The translations under genes and the position numbers were made by a program. A stretch of 64,000 bases of DNA. It comes from Frateuria_A sp051900425. Lineage in GTDB: Bacteria; Pseudomonadota; Gammaproteobacteria; Xanthomonadales; Rhodanobacteraceae. Below are positions 34,425 to 42,775 of this stretch, in pieces. The notes beneath the pieces are model-generated. The model was not told the DNA's origin. It searched no databases and saw only the letters and a program-made list of their open reading frames with translations. Where the stretch lies: positions 1-64,000 of the forward strand of contig NZ_JBHZGK010000007.1 of NCBI RefSeq assembly GCF_051900425.1, written 5' to 3'. How positions within the stretch are numbered: position 1 is the stretch's first letter; each line of letters starts with the position of its first letter.

Positions 34425-35059
34425 TTGGCAGCCCCCCCACTGACGGCCGCAGATCCCGATTTCGCGGGGGTGCCGTTGCCCTGCAGGAGCACCGGCGTCT
34501 TGCCCGCCTCCTCTTCGGTCGGCTGGCTGAGCTTGACGCTCAAGCCGAACGTGTAGGGCATGCGCCCGGCGCGGTACTTGATCTGGGTCTTGTCCAGGTC
34601 CGCATTGCCCATCCAGGGCGACGCGTCGAGGTTGCGCATGTACTCGGCCACGCTGGCGTTGGACTGCGCCACGCCGTAGAGCACCATCGAATCGGCGTTC
34701 TGCTTCATGCTGGTGAGGCGCACGCTGGCCGGAATGGTCTTAACCAGTTCGTCGAACAGGTGGACCATCTGCGAACGGTTGGCCTGCAACTGTTCGATGA
34801 TCTGCTTGCGGGCAAGCAGGCGCTGGCGGACCTTTTCCAGGTCCTTGATCTTGGCGATGCGCTCGTCGAGTTGCTTGATCTCGCCCTGCAGGTAGGCGTT
34901 GCGCTCGTTCTGGTTGTCGATGCGCATGCCCATCCAGAACACCCACAGCAGCACGACCAGCAGCCCGGCCACGAAGGCCGCGCCCAGCTGCATGAAGAAT
35001 TCCCGCTCGCGCTGCTTGCGCCGTTCGGCACGCCAGGGAAGTAGGTTGATGTGTGCCAT
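34421..35059 (-). CDS. pilN: Type IV pilus alignment protein PilN
   Basis: 212 residues starting MAHINLLPWR, the conserved PilN N-terminus (INLLPWR) that binds the PilM groove. A membrane helix (AAFVAGLLVVLLWVFWMGM), a coiled coil and a periplasmic ferredoxin-like domain (SVRLTSMKQNADSMVLYGVA) follow. The start at 35059 overlaps the pilM stop (ATGA); a longer frame upstream inside pilM is rejected. Confidence 0.96.
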   Translation of the reverse strand: MAHINLLPWRAERRKQREREFFMQLGAAFVAGLLVVLLWVFWMGMRIDNQNERNAYLQGEIKQLDERIAKIKDLEKVRQRLLARKQIIEQLQANRSQMVHLFDELVKTIPASVRLTSMKQNADSMVLYGVAQSNASVAEYMRNLDASPWMGNADLDKTQIKYRAGRMPYTFGLSVKLSQPTEEEAGKTPVLLQGNGTPAKSGSAAVSGGAAK

Positions 35060-36117
35060 CAGTCGAAACTCCTGAGCGCCAGGCCGACGGCGATCATCAG
35101 CGCCGGGGCGTCCTGCGCCAGCGACTGCGCCTGCACCTTGGGCGCCAGCGACATGCGCGCCAGCGGATTGGCCACCATGCACGGCACGCCCAGCTGTTCC
35201 TCCAGCATCGGGCACAGCCCCTCGATGGAAGCGCAACCGCCGGCCAGCACGACCTGGTCGACCTTGCTGTATTCGCTGCCGGCGAAGAAGAACTGCAGCA
35301 GGCGGCTGATCTGCTGGATCAGCGCTTCCTTGAACGGCTCCAGCGCCTCGCTCTCGTAGGACTCGGGCAGGCCGCCCTTGCGCTTGGCGCGGCCCGCCTC
35401 CTCATAGGAAAGGCCGTAGCGGCGCATGATCTCGTCGGTGAGCTGCTTGCCGCCGAAGACCTGTTCGCGCGAATAGATGGTGCGCTGGTGGCGCAGCACC
35501 GACAGCGTGGTCATGGTGGCGCCGATGTCGACCACGGCCACGAGCGCGTCGCGGCCGACGTTGAGCTGGTCGACCAGCATCGCGAAGGCGTTTTCCATCG
35601 CGAAGGCTTCCACGTCGATCACCCTGGCGGTCAGGCCGCCGAGATCGAGCGCGGCCACGCGCATGTCCACGTTCTCGGTGCGCGAGGCGGCCAGCAGGAC
35701 GTTGTTCATGTCGGGGTTGTCGCGCACCGGCCCCATCACCTCGAAATCGAGGCTGACCTCGTCGATCGGGTAGGGAATGTACTGGTTGGCCTCGACCTGG
35801 ATCTGGCCCTCGAGGTCTTCCTCGGACAGATCGCCGGACATCGGCACGATGCGCGTGATGACGGCCGATCCGGCCACTGCCGCGGCGGCATGCTTGAGCT
35901 TGGAACCGGATCGCGCCAACGCGCGGCGGATCGCCTCTCCCACCGCCTCGACCTCGACGATGTTCTTCTCGACCACGGCGTTGGGGGGCAGCGGCTCGAC
36001 CGCGTAGTGCTCCACGCGATAACGGCCACCGGCCTGGCTCAGCTGTAGCAGCTTGACCGCGGTCGAACTGATGTCGACGCCGATCAGCGGCGGCTTCTTG
36101 GGTGTAAACAGACCCAC
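35059..36117 (-). CDS. pilM: Type IV pilus actin-like protein PilM
   Basis: 352 residues of FtsA/actin fold. The N-terminus LIGVDISSTAVKLLQL carries the phosphate-1 loop. VVDIGATMTTLSVL is phosphate-2, and VVLAGGCASIEGL is the adenosine motif. This cytoplasmic ATP-binding protein docks the PilN tail and begins the pilMNOPQ operon. A sigma70-like promoter is visible 57 bases upstream (36174-36202). Confidence 0.96.
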   Translation of the reverse strand: MGLFTPKKPPLIGVDISSTAVKLLQLSQAGGRYRVEHYAVEPLPPNAVVEKNIVEVEAVGEAIRRALARSGSKLKHAAAAVAGSAVITRIVPMSGDLSEEDLEGQIQVEANQYIPYPIDEVSLDFEVMGPVRDNPDMNNVLLAASRTENVDMRVAALDLGGLTARVIDVEAFAMENAFAMLVDQLNVGRDALVAVVDIGATMTTLSVLRHQRTIYSREQVFGGKQLTDEIMRRYGLSYEEAGRAKRKGGLPESYESEALEPFKEALIQQISRLLQFFFAGSEYSKVDQVVLAGGCASIEGLCPMLEEQLGVPCMVANPLARMSLAPKVQAQSLAQDAPALMIAVGLALRSFD

Positions 36118-36173
36118 GATTTTCCCCCTTGGCCCCTGGCGCCCGGGCCGGAAACCGGCGGATGCGCGAAGGC

Positions 36174-36202
36174 ATTAGATCGAAAAATTAACGCTATGGC
36201 AA
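36174..36202 (-). promoter_or_regulatory. Sigma70-type promoter of pilMNOPQ
   Basis: Read on the minus strand: -35 TTGCCA (plus 36197-36202), 17-base spacer, -10 TCTAAT (plus 36174-36179). Each hexamer matches consensus at five of six bases. The -10 lies 57 bases before the pilM ATG, in the 250-base region shared with mrcA. Confidence 0.6.
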
Positions 36203-36367
36203 CGGCCTACGGCATCTTTCTCAACAAAATGGCGTGATGCCCTGCACATTTGGTTGACACCGCCCCTGATGGGCCGTTTCGCGATCCAGCCCCGGTTCGG
36301 GCGGGCGGTCGATAGTGCAACATCTATACTCGACAGTGTTTTGACTTGAGTCTCGCTCTTCCAAACC

Positions 36368-38899
36368 ATGCAAATTTTTAAGCGTCTGCTGCGCTGGGTC
36401 TTGATCCTGGCCTTCACCGGTCTGTTGCTGGCCATCGCCGCCGTCGGAGTCGCCTACTGGCTGGTCTCCCCTCGCCTGCCCTCGGTGGCGATGCTCAAGG
36501 ACTACCACATGCAGGTGCCGCTTCGAGTGCTCAGCGCCGACGGCAAACTGATCGCCACCTTCGGCGAGACCCGGCGCATCCCGGTCGACATCGCCAATGT
36601 GCCGGACAAGCTCAAGCACGCGGTGCTCGCGGCCGAGGACGCCGATTTCTACAACCATCCGGGCGTGGACTGGCACGGCATCGCGCGCGCCGGCTGGCAC
36701 GTGATCATCTCCGGCGGCGACAAGGGTTCGGGCGGCTCGACCATCACCCAGCAGGTGGCGCGCAACTTCTTCCTGAGCCCGGAGAAGCTTTACTCGCGCA
36801 AGCTGATCGAGATCTTCATCGCGCTGCGCATGGAGAACGAGCTGACCAAGGACCAGATCCTGGAGCTCTACCTCAACAAGATGTTCCTGGGCCACCGCTC
36901 CTACGGCGTGGCGGCGGCGGCCGAGTACTACTACGGCAAGACGCTGGACCAGCTGACCATCGCCCAGTGCGCCACCATCGCCTCCACCTTCCAGCTGCCT
37001 TCGCTGGTCAACCCGATCAACAGTCCCAAGCGGATGCTGGCACGCCGCAACTGGGTGCTGGGCCAGATGCTCGAGCACCGCTACATCAGCAAGGCCGAGT
37101 ACGAGCAGGCGGTCGACGAGCCGAACAACGCCTTCCCGCACGAGCAGCCGATCGAGGTGGACGCGCCTTACCTGGCCGAGATGGTGCGCCTGCAGGCGCT
37201 CGACCGGCTGGGCAATGACGCGCTGACGGAGGGTTACGTCGTGCGCACCACGGTCACCAGCGCGCGCCAGCAGGCGGCGGTCGAGGCCATGCGCGACGGC
37301 CTGGTCGCCTACGACCGCCGCCACGGCTGGCGCGGCCCCGAGGCGCACCAGGCGCTCGCACCCGATGCGGGCAACGACGACCTGGACCGCCTGCTGTCCG
37401 GCTATACCGACATTTCCGGCATGCAGCCGGCGATCGTCACCGCTGTCGACAACAGCAAGGCCACGCTGTACCTGGCCAGCCGGCAGACCGTCGAGCTGGG
37501 CCTGGACGCGGTCGCCTGGGCGCGCCCCTACCGCAACGAGAACCACACCGGGCCCTCGCCCAAGAGCGTGGACGAGGTGCTAAAGCGCGGCGATATCGTG
37601 CGCGTGGCGCGCAACGACAAGGGCGACTGGGAGCTGGCGCAACTGCCCAAGGTGCAGGGCGCGCTGGTCTCGGTGAACCCGGAGGACGGCTCGGTCCAGG
37701 CGCTGGTGGGTGGCTTCAGTTTCCTGCGCAGCAAGTTCAACCGCGCTGTGATGGCCGCGCGCCAGCCCGGTTCCAGCTTCAAGCCGTACCTGTACTCGGC
37801 CGCGTTCGAACGCGGCTTCACGCCTGCGTCGATCGTCAATGACGCGCCGCTGGCCCTGCCCGACCCGTCCAAGCCGAACGGGCTGTGGACGCCGGAGAAC
37901 GACGACGGCAAGTTCGATGGCCCGATGCGCCTGCGCGAGGCGCTGGTGCAATCGAAGAACCTGGTGTCGGTACGCCTGCTCGACGCCATCGGCGTGCGCT
38001 TCGCGCGCGACTACATCACCCGCTTCGGCTTCCCGCTCGACGCGCTGCCGAAGAACCTGTCGCTGGCGCTGGGCACCGCCTCGGTCTCGCCGATGGGCAT
38101 GGCCCGCGGCTACGCCGTGTTCGCCAACGGCGGCTACCTCGTCTCGCCTTACTTCATCAAGGAGATCGATGGGCGCGACGGCAAGCCGGTGTATGCAGCC
38201 AACCCGACCCGCGCCTGCCGTACCTGCCAGGAGCGCCTGCTCGACACCCGCCCGCCCGGCCCGCCGCCGGCGGACATGGCCGGCCATCCGGCCAACGCGA
38301 TCGCCCAGGTGCCTGCCGGCGCCAGCACCGTCGCCGGTGTCGGCGATGCCGTGCTGCCGGCCGATGCCCACGGCGAGGGTGCGCACCCGCCGCTGCTCGC
38401 GCCGCAGGTGATCGACGTGCGCAACGACTACCTGATTACCTCGCTGATGAAGGACGTGATTCTGCGCGGCACCGGCTACGCTGCCAAGGCGTTGGGGCGC
38501 GACGACCTCGCCGGCAAGACCGGTTCGACCAACGACCATCGTGACGCCTGGTTCGTCGGCTTCAACGGCGACGTCTCGACCTCCGTATGGGTCGGTTTCG
38601 ACGACTTCAGTTCGCTGGGCCGCGCCAACGGCGTGGGTGAATTCGGCGCACAGGCGGCGCTGCCGATCTGGATGGAGTACATGGGCACGGTGCTGAAGGG
38701 CATGCCGTCGAACGCGCTGCCCATGCCGCCGGGGATCGCCACCGTGCAGATCAACCGGCAGAGCGGCCTGCCCACCGCAGCCAACGATCCGAACGCGATG
38801 AGCGAGATCCTCAAGGTCGAGGATGTCGACCGGCTGCGCGCACAAGCGGCGCAGCAGCAGCAGAACCAGGACGATCAGCACCCGTACGATATCTTCTGA
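36368..38899 (+). CDS. mrcA: Penicillin-binding protein 1A (bifunctional murein synthase)
   Basis: 843 residues. A membrane anchor (VLILAFTGLLLAIAAVGVAYW) precedes the GT51 glycosyltransferase (AAEDADFYNHPG, catalytic Glu90; GSTITQQVARN) and an OB-like linker. The transpeptidase then shows SSFK (Ser469), SKN (Ser529) and KTGS (Lys717). It polymerises and crosslinks peptidoglycan in the periplasm. It is divergent from pilM, the usual gammaproteobacterial arrangement. A TTGACA hexamer occurs at 36254 and TATACT at 36325, but they are not at promoter spacing from each other. Confidence 0.97.
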   Translation: MQIFKRLLRWVLILAFTGLLLAIAAVGVAYWLVSPRLPSVAMLKDYHMQVPLRVLSADGKLIATFGETRRIPVDIANVPDKLKHAVLAAEDADFYNHPGVDWHGIARAGWHVIISGGDKGSGGSTITQQVARNFFLSPEKLYSRKLIEIFIALRMENELTKDQILELYLNKMFLGHRSYGVAAAAEYYYGKTLDQLTIAQCATIASTFQLPSLVNPINSPKRMLARRNWVLGQMLEHRYISKAEYEQAVDEPNNAFPHEQPIEVDAPYLAEMVRLQALDRLGNDALTEGYVVRTTVTSARQQAAVEAMRDGLVAYDRRHGWRGPEAHQALAPDAGNDDLDRLLSGYTDISGMQPAIVTAVDNSKATLYLASRQTVELGLDAVAWARPYRNENHTGPSPKSVDEVLKRGDIVRVARNDKGDWELAQLPKVQGALVSVNPEDGSVQALVGGFSFLRSKFNRAVMAARQPGSSFKPYLYSAAFERGFTPASIVNDAPLALPDPSKPNGLWTPENDDGKFDGPMRLREALVQSKNLVSVRLLDAIGVRFARDYITRFGFPLDALPKNLSLALGTASVSPMGMARGYAVFANGGYLVSPYFIKEIDGRDGKPVYAANPTRACRTCQERLLDTRPPGPPPADMAGHPANAIAQVPAGASTVAGVGDAVLPADAHGEGAHPPLLAPQVIDVRNDYLITSLMKDVILRGTGYAAKALGRDDLAGKTGSTNDHRDAWFVGFNGDVSTSVWVGFDDFSSLGRANGVGEFGAQAALPIWMEYMGTVLKGMPSNALPMPPGIATVQINRQSGLPTAANDPNAMSEILKVEDVDRLRAQAAQQQQNQDDQHPYDIF

Positions 38900-38972
38900 C
38901 GGCAAACGGCGGCGACGCACCACTCACGCCGGATCGGCTTTGCTGCCGGTCCGGCCCTACCGGAGGAGCGAT

Positions 38973-39647
38973 ATGGCACGCGGCGATCACCATCGCATCC
39001 ATGCCCAGGACCGCCAGCAGCGCAACCGGCTGCGCGTAGCCCAGGAAGCCGCCCGGCTGATGAGCGAACACGGCATACGTGACTTCCACCACGCCAAGCT
39101 CAAGGCCGCGGAGCGGCTGGGCATCCACGACGCGCAGGCGCTGCCGCGCAACCAGGAAATCGAGGATGCCCTGCGCGAGCGCCAGCGCCTGTTCGACGCG
39201 GACAGCCAGCCGCAGCAGCTGAGCGCCCGCCGGGAGGCCGCGGTGGAAGCGATGCGTTTCCTCGACCGGTTCGACCCGCGGCTGGTAGGGCCGGTACTCG
39301 AAGGCACGGCCGACGCGCACTCGGCCGTCTGCCTGCACGTCTTCAGCGACGATCCCGACGCGGTCATGTTGTTCCTGCGCGAACACGGCGTGCCGGCCGA
39401 AGTGCAGACCCGCCGGCTTCGAGTGAGCCGCGAGGATCAGGCCGACTACCCGGTGCTGCTGTTCGCAGCCGACGGCCTCCCTTTCGATCTCACGGTGATG
39501 CCGCGCGATGCCCTTCGCCAGGCGCCGCTGGACCGGATCGACGACAAGCCGATGCGCCGCGCCTCCCTGGGCGCGGTGGAAGAACTGCTGGCCGAACCGG
39601 CGGGCGGGGACGAGTTCGAGCGGATGCTGGCCGCGGTCCGCCGCTGA
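38973..39647 (+). CDS. Conserved unknown protein, possibly nucleotidyltransferase-like
   Basis: 224 residues, strongly charged and cytoplasmic, with no signal or membrane segment. The first half is helical (RLRVAQEAARLMSEHGIRDFHHAKLKAAERLG). The second half has alternating strands and helices: LVGPVLEGTADAHSAVCLHVFSDDPDAVMLFLREHG, then LPFDLTVMP. The GTADAHSAV...VFSDDP pattern recalls the nucleotidyltransferase fold, but the usual GS-x-AR-G signature is not seen. CGGAGGAG precedes the ATG at 38973, so the longer frame overlapping mrcA is rejected. Confidence 0.72.
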   Translation: MARGDHHRIHAQDRQQRNRLRVAQEAARLMSEHGIRDFHHAKLKAAERLGIHDAQALPRNQEIEDALRERQRLFDADSQPQQLSARREAAVEAMRFLDRFDPRLVGPVLEGTADAHSAVCLHVFSDDPDAVMLFLREHGVPAEVQTRRLRVSREDQADYPVLLFAADGLPFDLTVMPRDALRQAPLDRIDDKPMRRASLGAVEELLAEPAGGDEFERMLAAVRR

Positions 39648-39660
39648 GCCCTGGCACGTC

Positions 39661-39806
39661 CTGCAGGAGCGCACCTGTGCGGGACGGCCCTAGATCGATG
39701 GCCGCGCACGCGCATTCGGACGTTCCCCTATCCCACCAAGCCTTGCGTCCCGGCGCGACGGCCGTGTACCGGCCGGCCGCGATCGCGCACAGGTGCACTG
39801 CTGCCA
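39661..39806. repeat. Degenerate palindrome pair, ~145 bp
   Basis: CTGCAGGAGCGCACCTGTGCG (around 39661-39680) is matched by an inverted, decayed partner CGCACAGGTGCACTGCTGCC (around 39787-39806). They are about 100 bases apart. The unit resembles the intact TGTAGGAGCGC palindrome at 8605. No gene is seen in this 222-base gap. Confidence 0.4.
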
Positions 39807-39821
39807 GGTCGTCGCAAACGA

Positions 39822-39848
39822 AAACGCCCCGGCATGACCGGGGCGTTT
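39822..39848. terminator. Terminator after gltA
   Basis: AAACGCCCCGG (39822-39832) and CCGGGGCGTTT (39838-39848) form a perfect 11-bp stem around CATGA, with T-runs on the minus strand. It lies 21 bases past the gltA stop. Confidence 0.85.
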
Positions 39849-39869
39849 CCTGTCAGCGTGGCCGCAGGC

Positions 39870-41165
39870 TCAGCGCTTGTCGAGCGCAGTGTAATCACGC
39901 ACGTCGGCGCCGGTGTAGATCTGGCGCGGACGACCAATGCGCGAGCCGGGGGTTTCGTGCTGCTCGATCCAGTGCGAGATCCAGCCGGCGGTGCGGGCAA
40001 TGGCGAACATCACGGTGAACATTTCGGTCGGGATGCCCAGCGCCTTGTAGATGATGCCCGAGTAGAAGTCGACGTTCGGGTAAAGCTTGCGCTCGACGAA
40101 GTACTCGTCCTTCAGCGCCGCTTCTTCGAGCTTCATCGCCACGTCGAGCAGCGGGTCGTTGACGCCCAGCTCGTTGAGCACCTTGTGGCACATCTCGCGG
40201 ATGATCTTGGCGCGCGGGTCGAAGTTCTTGTAGACGCGATGGCCGAAGCCCATGAGGCGGAAGTTGTCGTTCTTGTCCTTGGCGCGCTTGACCGCGGTGT
40301 CGACGCGATCGGGCGTGCCGATCTCCTGCAGCATCTCCAGCACCGCCTCGTTGGCGCCGCCGTGCGCCGGACCCCACAGTGCGGTGATGCCCGCGGCGAT
40401 CGAAGCGTAAGGGTTGGCGCCGGTCGAGCCGACCAGGCGGACGGTCGAAGTGGAGGCGTTCTGCTCGTGGTCGGCGTGCAGGATGAACAACAGGTCCAGC
40501 GCCTTGGCTGCCACCGGGTTCAACTGCAGCGGCTCGCTCGGCACCTCGAACATCATGTGAAGGAAGCGCTCGACGTACTCGAGGTTGTTGCGCGGATAAC
40601 GGAACGGCCAGCCAATCGAGTAGCGGTAGCAGGCCGCGGCGATGGTCGGCATCTTGGCGATCAGGCGGATCGCGGCGAGCTTGCGGTCGGCCGGGTCATC
40701 GACATTGAGGTCGTCGTGGTAGAAGGCCGAGAGCGAGGCGACCGAGGCGGCCAGCATGGCCATCGGATGTGCGTCGTGATGGAAGCCCTGGAAGAAGTTC
40801 TTCAGGGACTCGTGCATCATCGTGTGGTGCGTGATCTGGTGCTCGAAGGTCGCGAACTCGTCCTTCTTCGGCAGCTCGCCGTTGAGCAGCAGGTAGGCCA
40901 CTTCAAGGAAGGTGGACTTCTCGGCCAACTGCTCGATCGGGTAGCCGCGATACAGCAGCACGCCCTTGTCGCCGTCGATGTAGGTGATCGCGCTCTTGGT
41001 GCTGGCGGTGGAACCGAAGCCCGGGTCGTAGGTGAAGTGGCCGGTGTCCTTGTACAACGTGCCCAGGTCGATGCACGAGGGGCCCAGCGTGCCGCTCAGC
41101 AGGGGCAGCTCGGCGCTGCGGTTGCTCGATTCATCGACGAGCTTGACGACCTTGGAATCGGACAC
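39870..41165 (-). CDS. gltA: Citrate synthase (type II)
   Basis: 431 residues, the normal length of the Gram-negative allosteric hexameric enzyme. Active-site regions include LLFILHADHEQNASTSTVRL, WGPAHGGANEAVLEML and GFGHRVYKNFDPRA, and the C-terminal RPRQIYTG. It condenses acetyl-CoA and oxaloacetate in the TCA cycle. It starts with GTG at 41165, supported by AAGGAGGT five bases before, a near-perfect ribosome site. In-frame ATGs further upstream lack one. A convincing terminator follows. Confidence 0.97.
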   Translation of the reverse strand: MSDSKVVKLVDESSNRSAELPLLSGTLGPSCIDLGTLYKDTGHFTYDPGFGSTASTKSAITYIDGDKGVLLYRGYPIEQLAEKSTFLEVAYLLLNGELPKKDEFATFEHQITHHTMMHESLKNFFQGFHHDAHPMAMLAASVASLSAFYHDDLNVDDPADRKLAAIRLIAKMPTIAAACYRYSIGWPFRYPRNNLEYVERFLHMMFEVPSEPLQLNPVAAKALDLLFILHADHEQNASTSTVRLVGSTGANPYASIAAGITALWGPAHGGANEAVLEMLQEIGTPDRVDTAVKRAKDKNDNFRLMGFGHRVYKNFDPRAKIIREMCHKVLNELGVNDPLLDVAMKLEEAALKDEYFVERKLYPNVDFYSGIIYKALGIPTEMFTVMFAIARTAGWISHWIEQHETPGSRIGRPRQIYTGADVRDYTALDKR

Positions 41166-41323
41166 GGGAACCTCCTTCTCGAAAGACGTACCGGGGGCAT
41201 CCGCGGTGAGCGCGGCCCGGCAAGGGAATGGCATCGCGCAGGGGAAAGCGGTCGATGCAACCGACGCATTATCGCACATCGGCCGGCCCGACATCCGCCC
41301 GCGGATGGACCGGACGGGCACGC

Positions 41324-41362
41324 AAAAGGACACGGGGCGAGCCGCTGGCCCGCCCCGTGTCC
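41324..41362 (-). terminator. Terminator after rpmE2
   Basis: On the minus strand a perfect 12-bp stem (GGACACGGGGCG at plus 41351-41362 and its partner at 41328-41339) with an 11-base loop is followed by TTTT. It lies about 50 bases past the ribosomal protein stop. Confidence 0.8.
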
Positions 41363-41414
41363 TGGAATGTCAGGCCCGCCACTGCCGCGGCGGCGGGCGT
41401 GAAGCGACCTTCGC

Positions 41415-41660
41415 TTACTTCTGGCCGTAGCGGCGGCGGAACTTGTCCACGCGGCCGCCGACGTCGAGGGTCTTCTGCTTGCCGGTGTAGAACGGATGCG
41501 ACTGGCTGGAGATATCCACCTTGACCAGCGGGTACTCGTTGCCGTCCTGCCACTTGACGGTTTCCTTGGTGGCGATCGTCGAGCGCGTCAGGAACGCGAA
41601 GTCGGACGACAGGTCCTGGAACACCACCGGGCGGTAGTTGGGATGGATATCGGGCTTCAT
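41415..41660 (-). CDS. rpmE2: 50S ribosomal protein L31 type B
   Basis: 81 residues: MKPDIHPNYRPVVFQDLSSDF, SSQSHPFYTGKQKTLDVGGRVDKF. It lacks the CxxC zinc ribbon cysteines of ordinary L31, so it is the zinc-independent type B form, which in many bacteria replaces L31 under zinc shortage. No Zur box was recognised upstream. The ATG at 41660 matches the family start; a longer frame is rejected. Confidence 0.95.
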   Translation of the reverse strand: MKPDIHPNYRPVVFQDLSSDFAFLTRSTIATKETVKWQDGNEYPLVKVDISSQSHPFYTGKQKTLDVGGRVDKFRRRYGQK

Positions 41661-41759
41661 GACGGGCTCAAAGCGGCGGGTGAAAAGAGCGGCATTGTAG
41701 CGGGCGGGTGACGGCGGGGTCAACTCGACTCCCGGCCCACGGGCGTGTGGCCGGGAATG

Positions 41760-42692
41760 TCAGCCGGCGCCGAGCGCACGCCGCACCATCGCCGCGAACC
41801 GTTCCTGGTCCAGCTCCAGCACCACGTTGGCGTTGGCCGGGCGGCCCAGTCGACCCGTCCAGTCCACCACCGTGGCGCCGCGGGTCAGTCGACCATCCAG
41901 CTCGACCGCGACCGCACGCCGTTCGCTGCGCACCACTACCGACGGATCGATCGCCACCGCCATCGCCAACGCATCGGCGGCGATGATCCCGCGACGGCCG
42001 CGCTCCCGGTTCGCGGTGCGCGCCACCTGGCAGATACTGCGGTAGAACGCCGCGCGCTTGTCGCCGGCAGCGAGCCAGCCGTCGAACGCGTCCTCGTCGA
42101 AGGCATGGCGCAGGGTCAGCTCCCAGTCGACCAGATCGAAATCCCCGAATGCCTCGAACACCACGTGCGCGGCCTCGGGATCGAAACCGACGTTGAACTC
42201 GGCCGGCACGCGCCCGGTGTTGCCCTGCCCGGTCACCGCGCCGCCCATCACCACCAGCCGCCTGACCCGCTGCGGCAGGGTCGGATCCAGTCGCAGTGCC
42301 AGCGCCACGTTGGTCAGCGGCGCCAGCGCCACCAGGGTCAGCTCGCCGGGCCGCTCGCGGGTCAGGCGCAGCAGCGCCAGCGCAGCCGCCTCGTCCGCGG
42401 CGGCCGTTCCCGGCTGCGCGAAACCCACGTCGCCGAAGCCGTCGCGGCCATGCACGAAGGCCGCGTCCTCCTCGGGCAGGCGCACCAGTGGCGTGGCGCA
42501 GCCAGGAAACACCGGTGTGCCCGCGCCGAGCAGATCCACCAGCACGCGTGCGTTGTGCACCGTGTGCTCCAGCCCAACGTTGCCCGCCGCGATGGACAGG
42601 CCGGCAACGTCGGCATGTGCATGCGCCATCAGGATGGCGAGCGCGTCATCCACGCCAGGGTCGGTATCGATCAGCAGTTGGGGTCGGGTCAT
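41760..42692 (-). CDS. Inosine/uridine-preferring nucleoside hydrolase
   Basis: 310 residues, typical length. The calcium-binding motif LLIDTDPGVDDA (Asp9, Asp11, Asp15, Asp16) opens the protein. VVMGGAVTGQGN and AEFNVGFDPEAAHVVFEA follow, another family signature, and a late Asp/His region (DWTGRLGRPANANVV). It cleaves ribonucleosides to base and ribose for salvage. It lies downstream of recG on the same strand, 83 bases apart. Confidence 0.92.
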   Translation of the reverse strand: MTRPQLLIDTDPGVDDALAILMAHAHADVAGLSIAAGNVGLEHTVHNARVLVDLLGAGTPVFPGCATPLVRLPEEDAAFVHGRDGFGDVGFAQPGTAAADEAAALALLRLTRERPGELTLVALAPLTNVALALRLDPTLPQRVRRLVVMGGAVTGQGNTGRVPAEFNVGFDPEAAHVVFEAFGDFDLVDWELTLRHAFDEDAFDGWLAAGDKRAAFYRSICQVARTANRERGRRGIIAADALAMAVAIDPSVVVRSERRAVAVELDGRLTRGATVVDWTGRLGRPANANVVLELDQERFAAMVRRALGAG

Positions 42693-42775
42693 TGCGTAGA
42701 GCGCCGTAAAAAAACGGCTAGCTTACGACCGCCAACGGTCGAAGAAACAGCAACGCGCGTCTCGATATGTACCGC

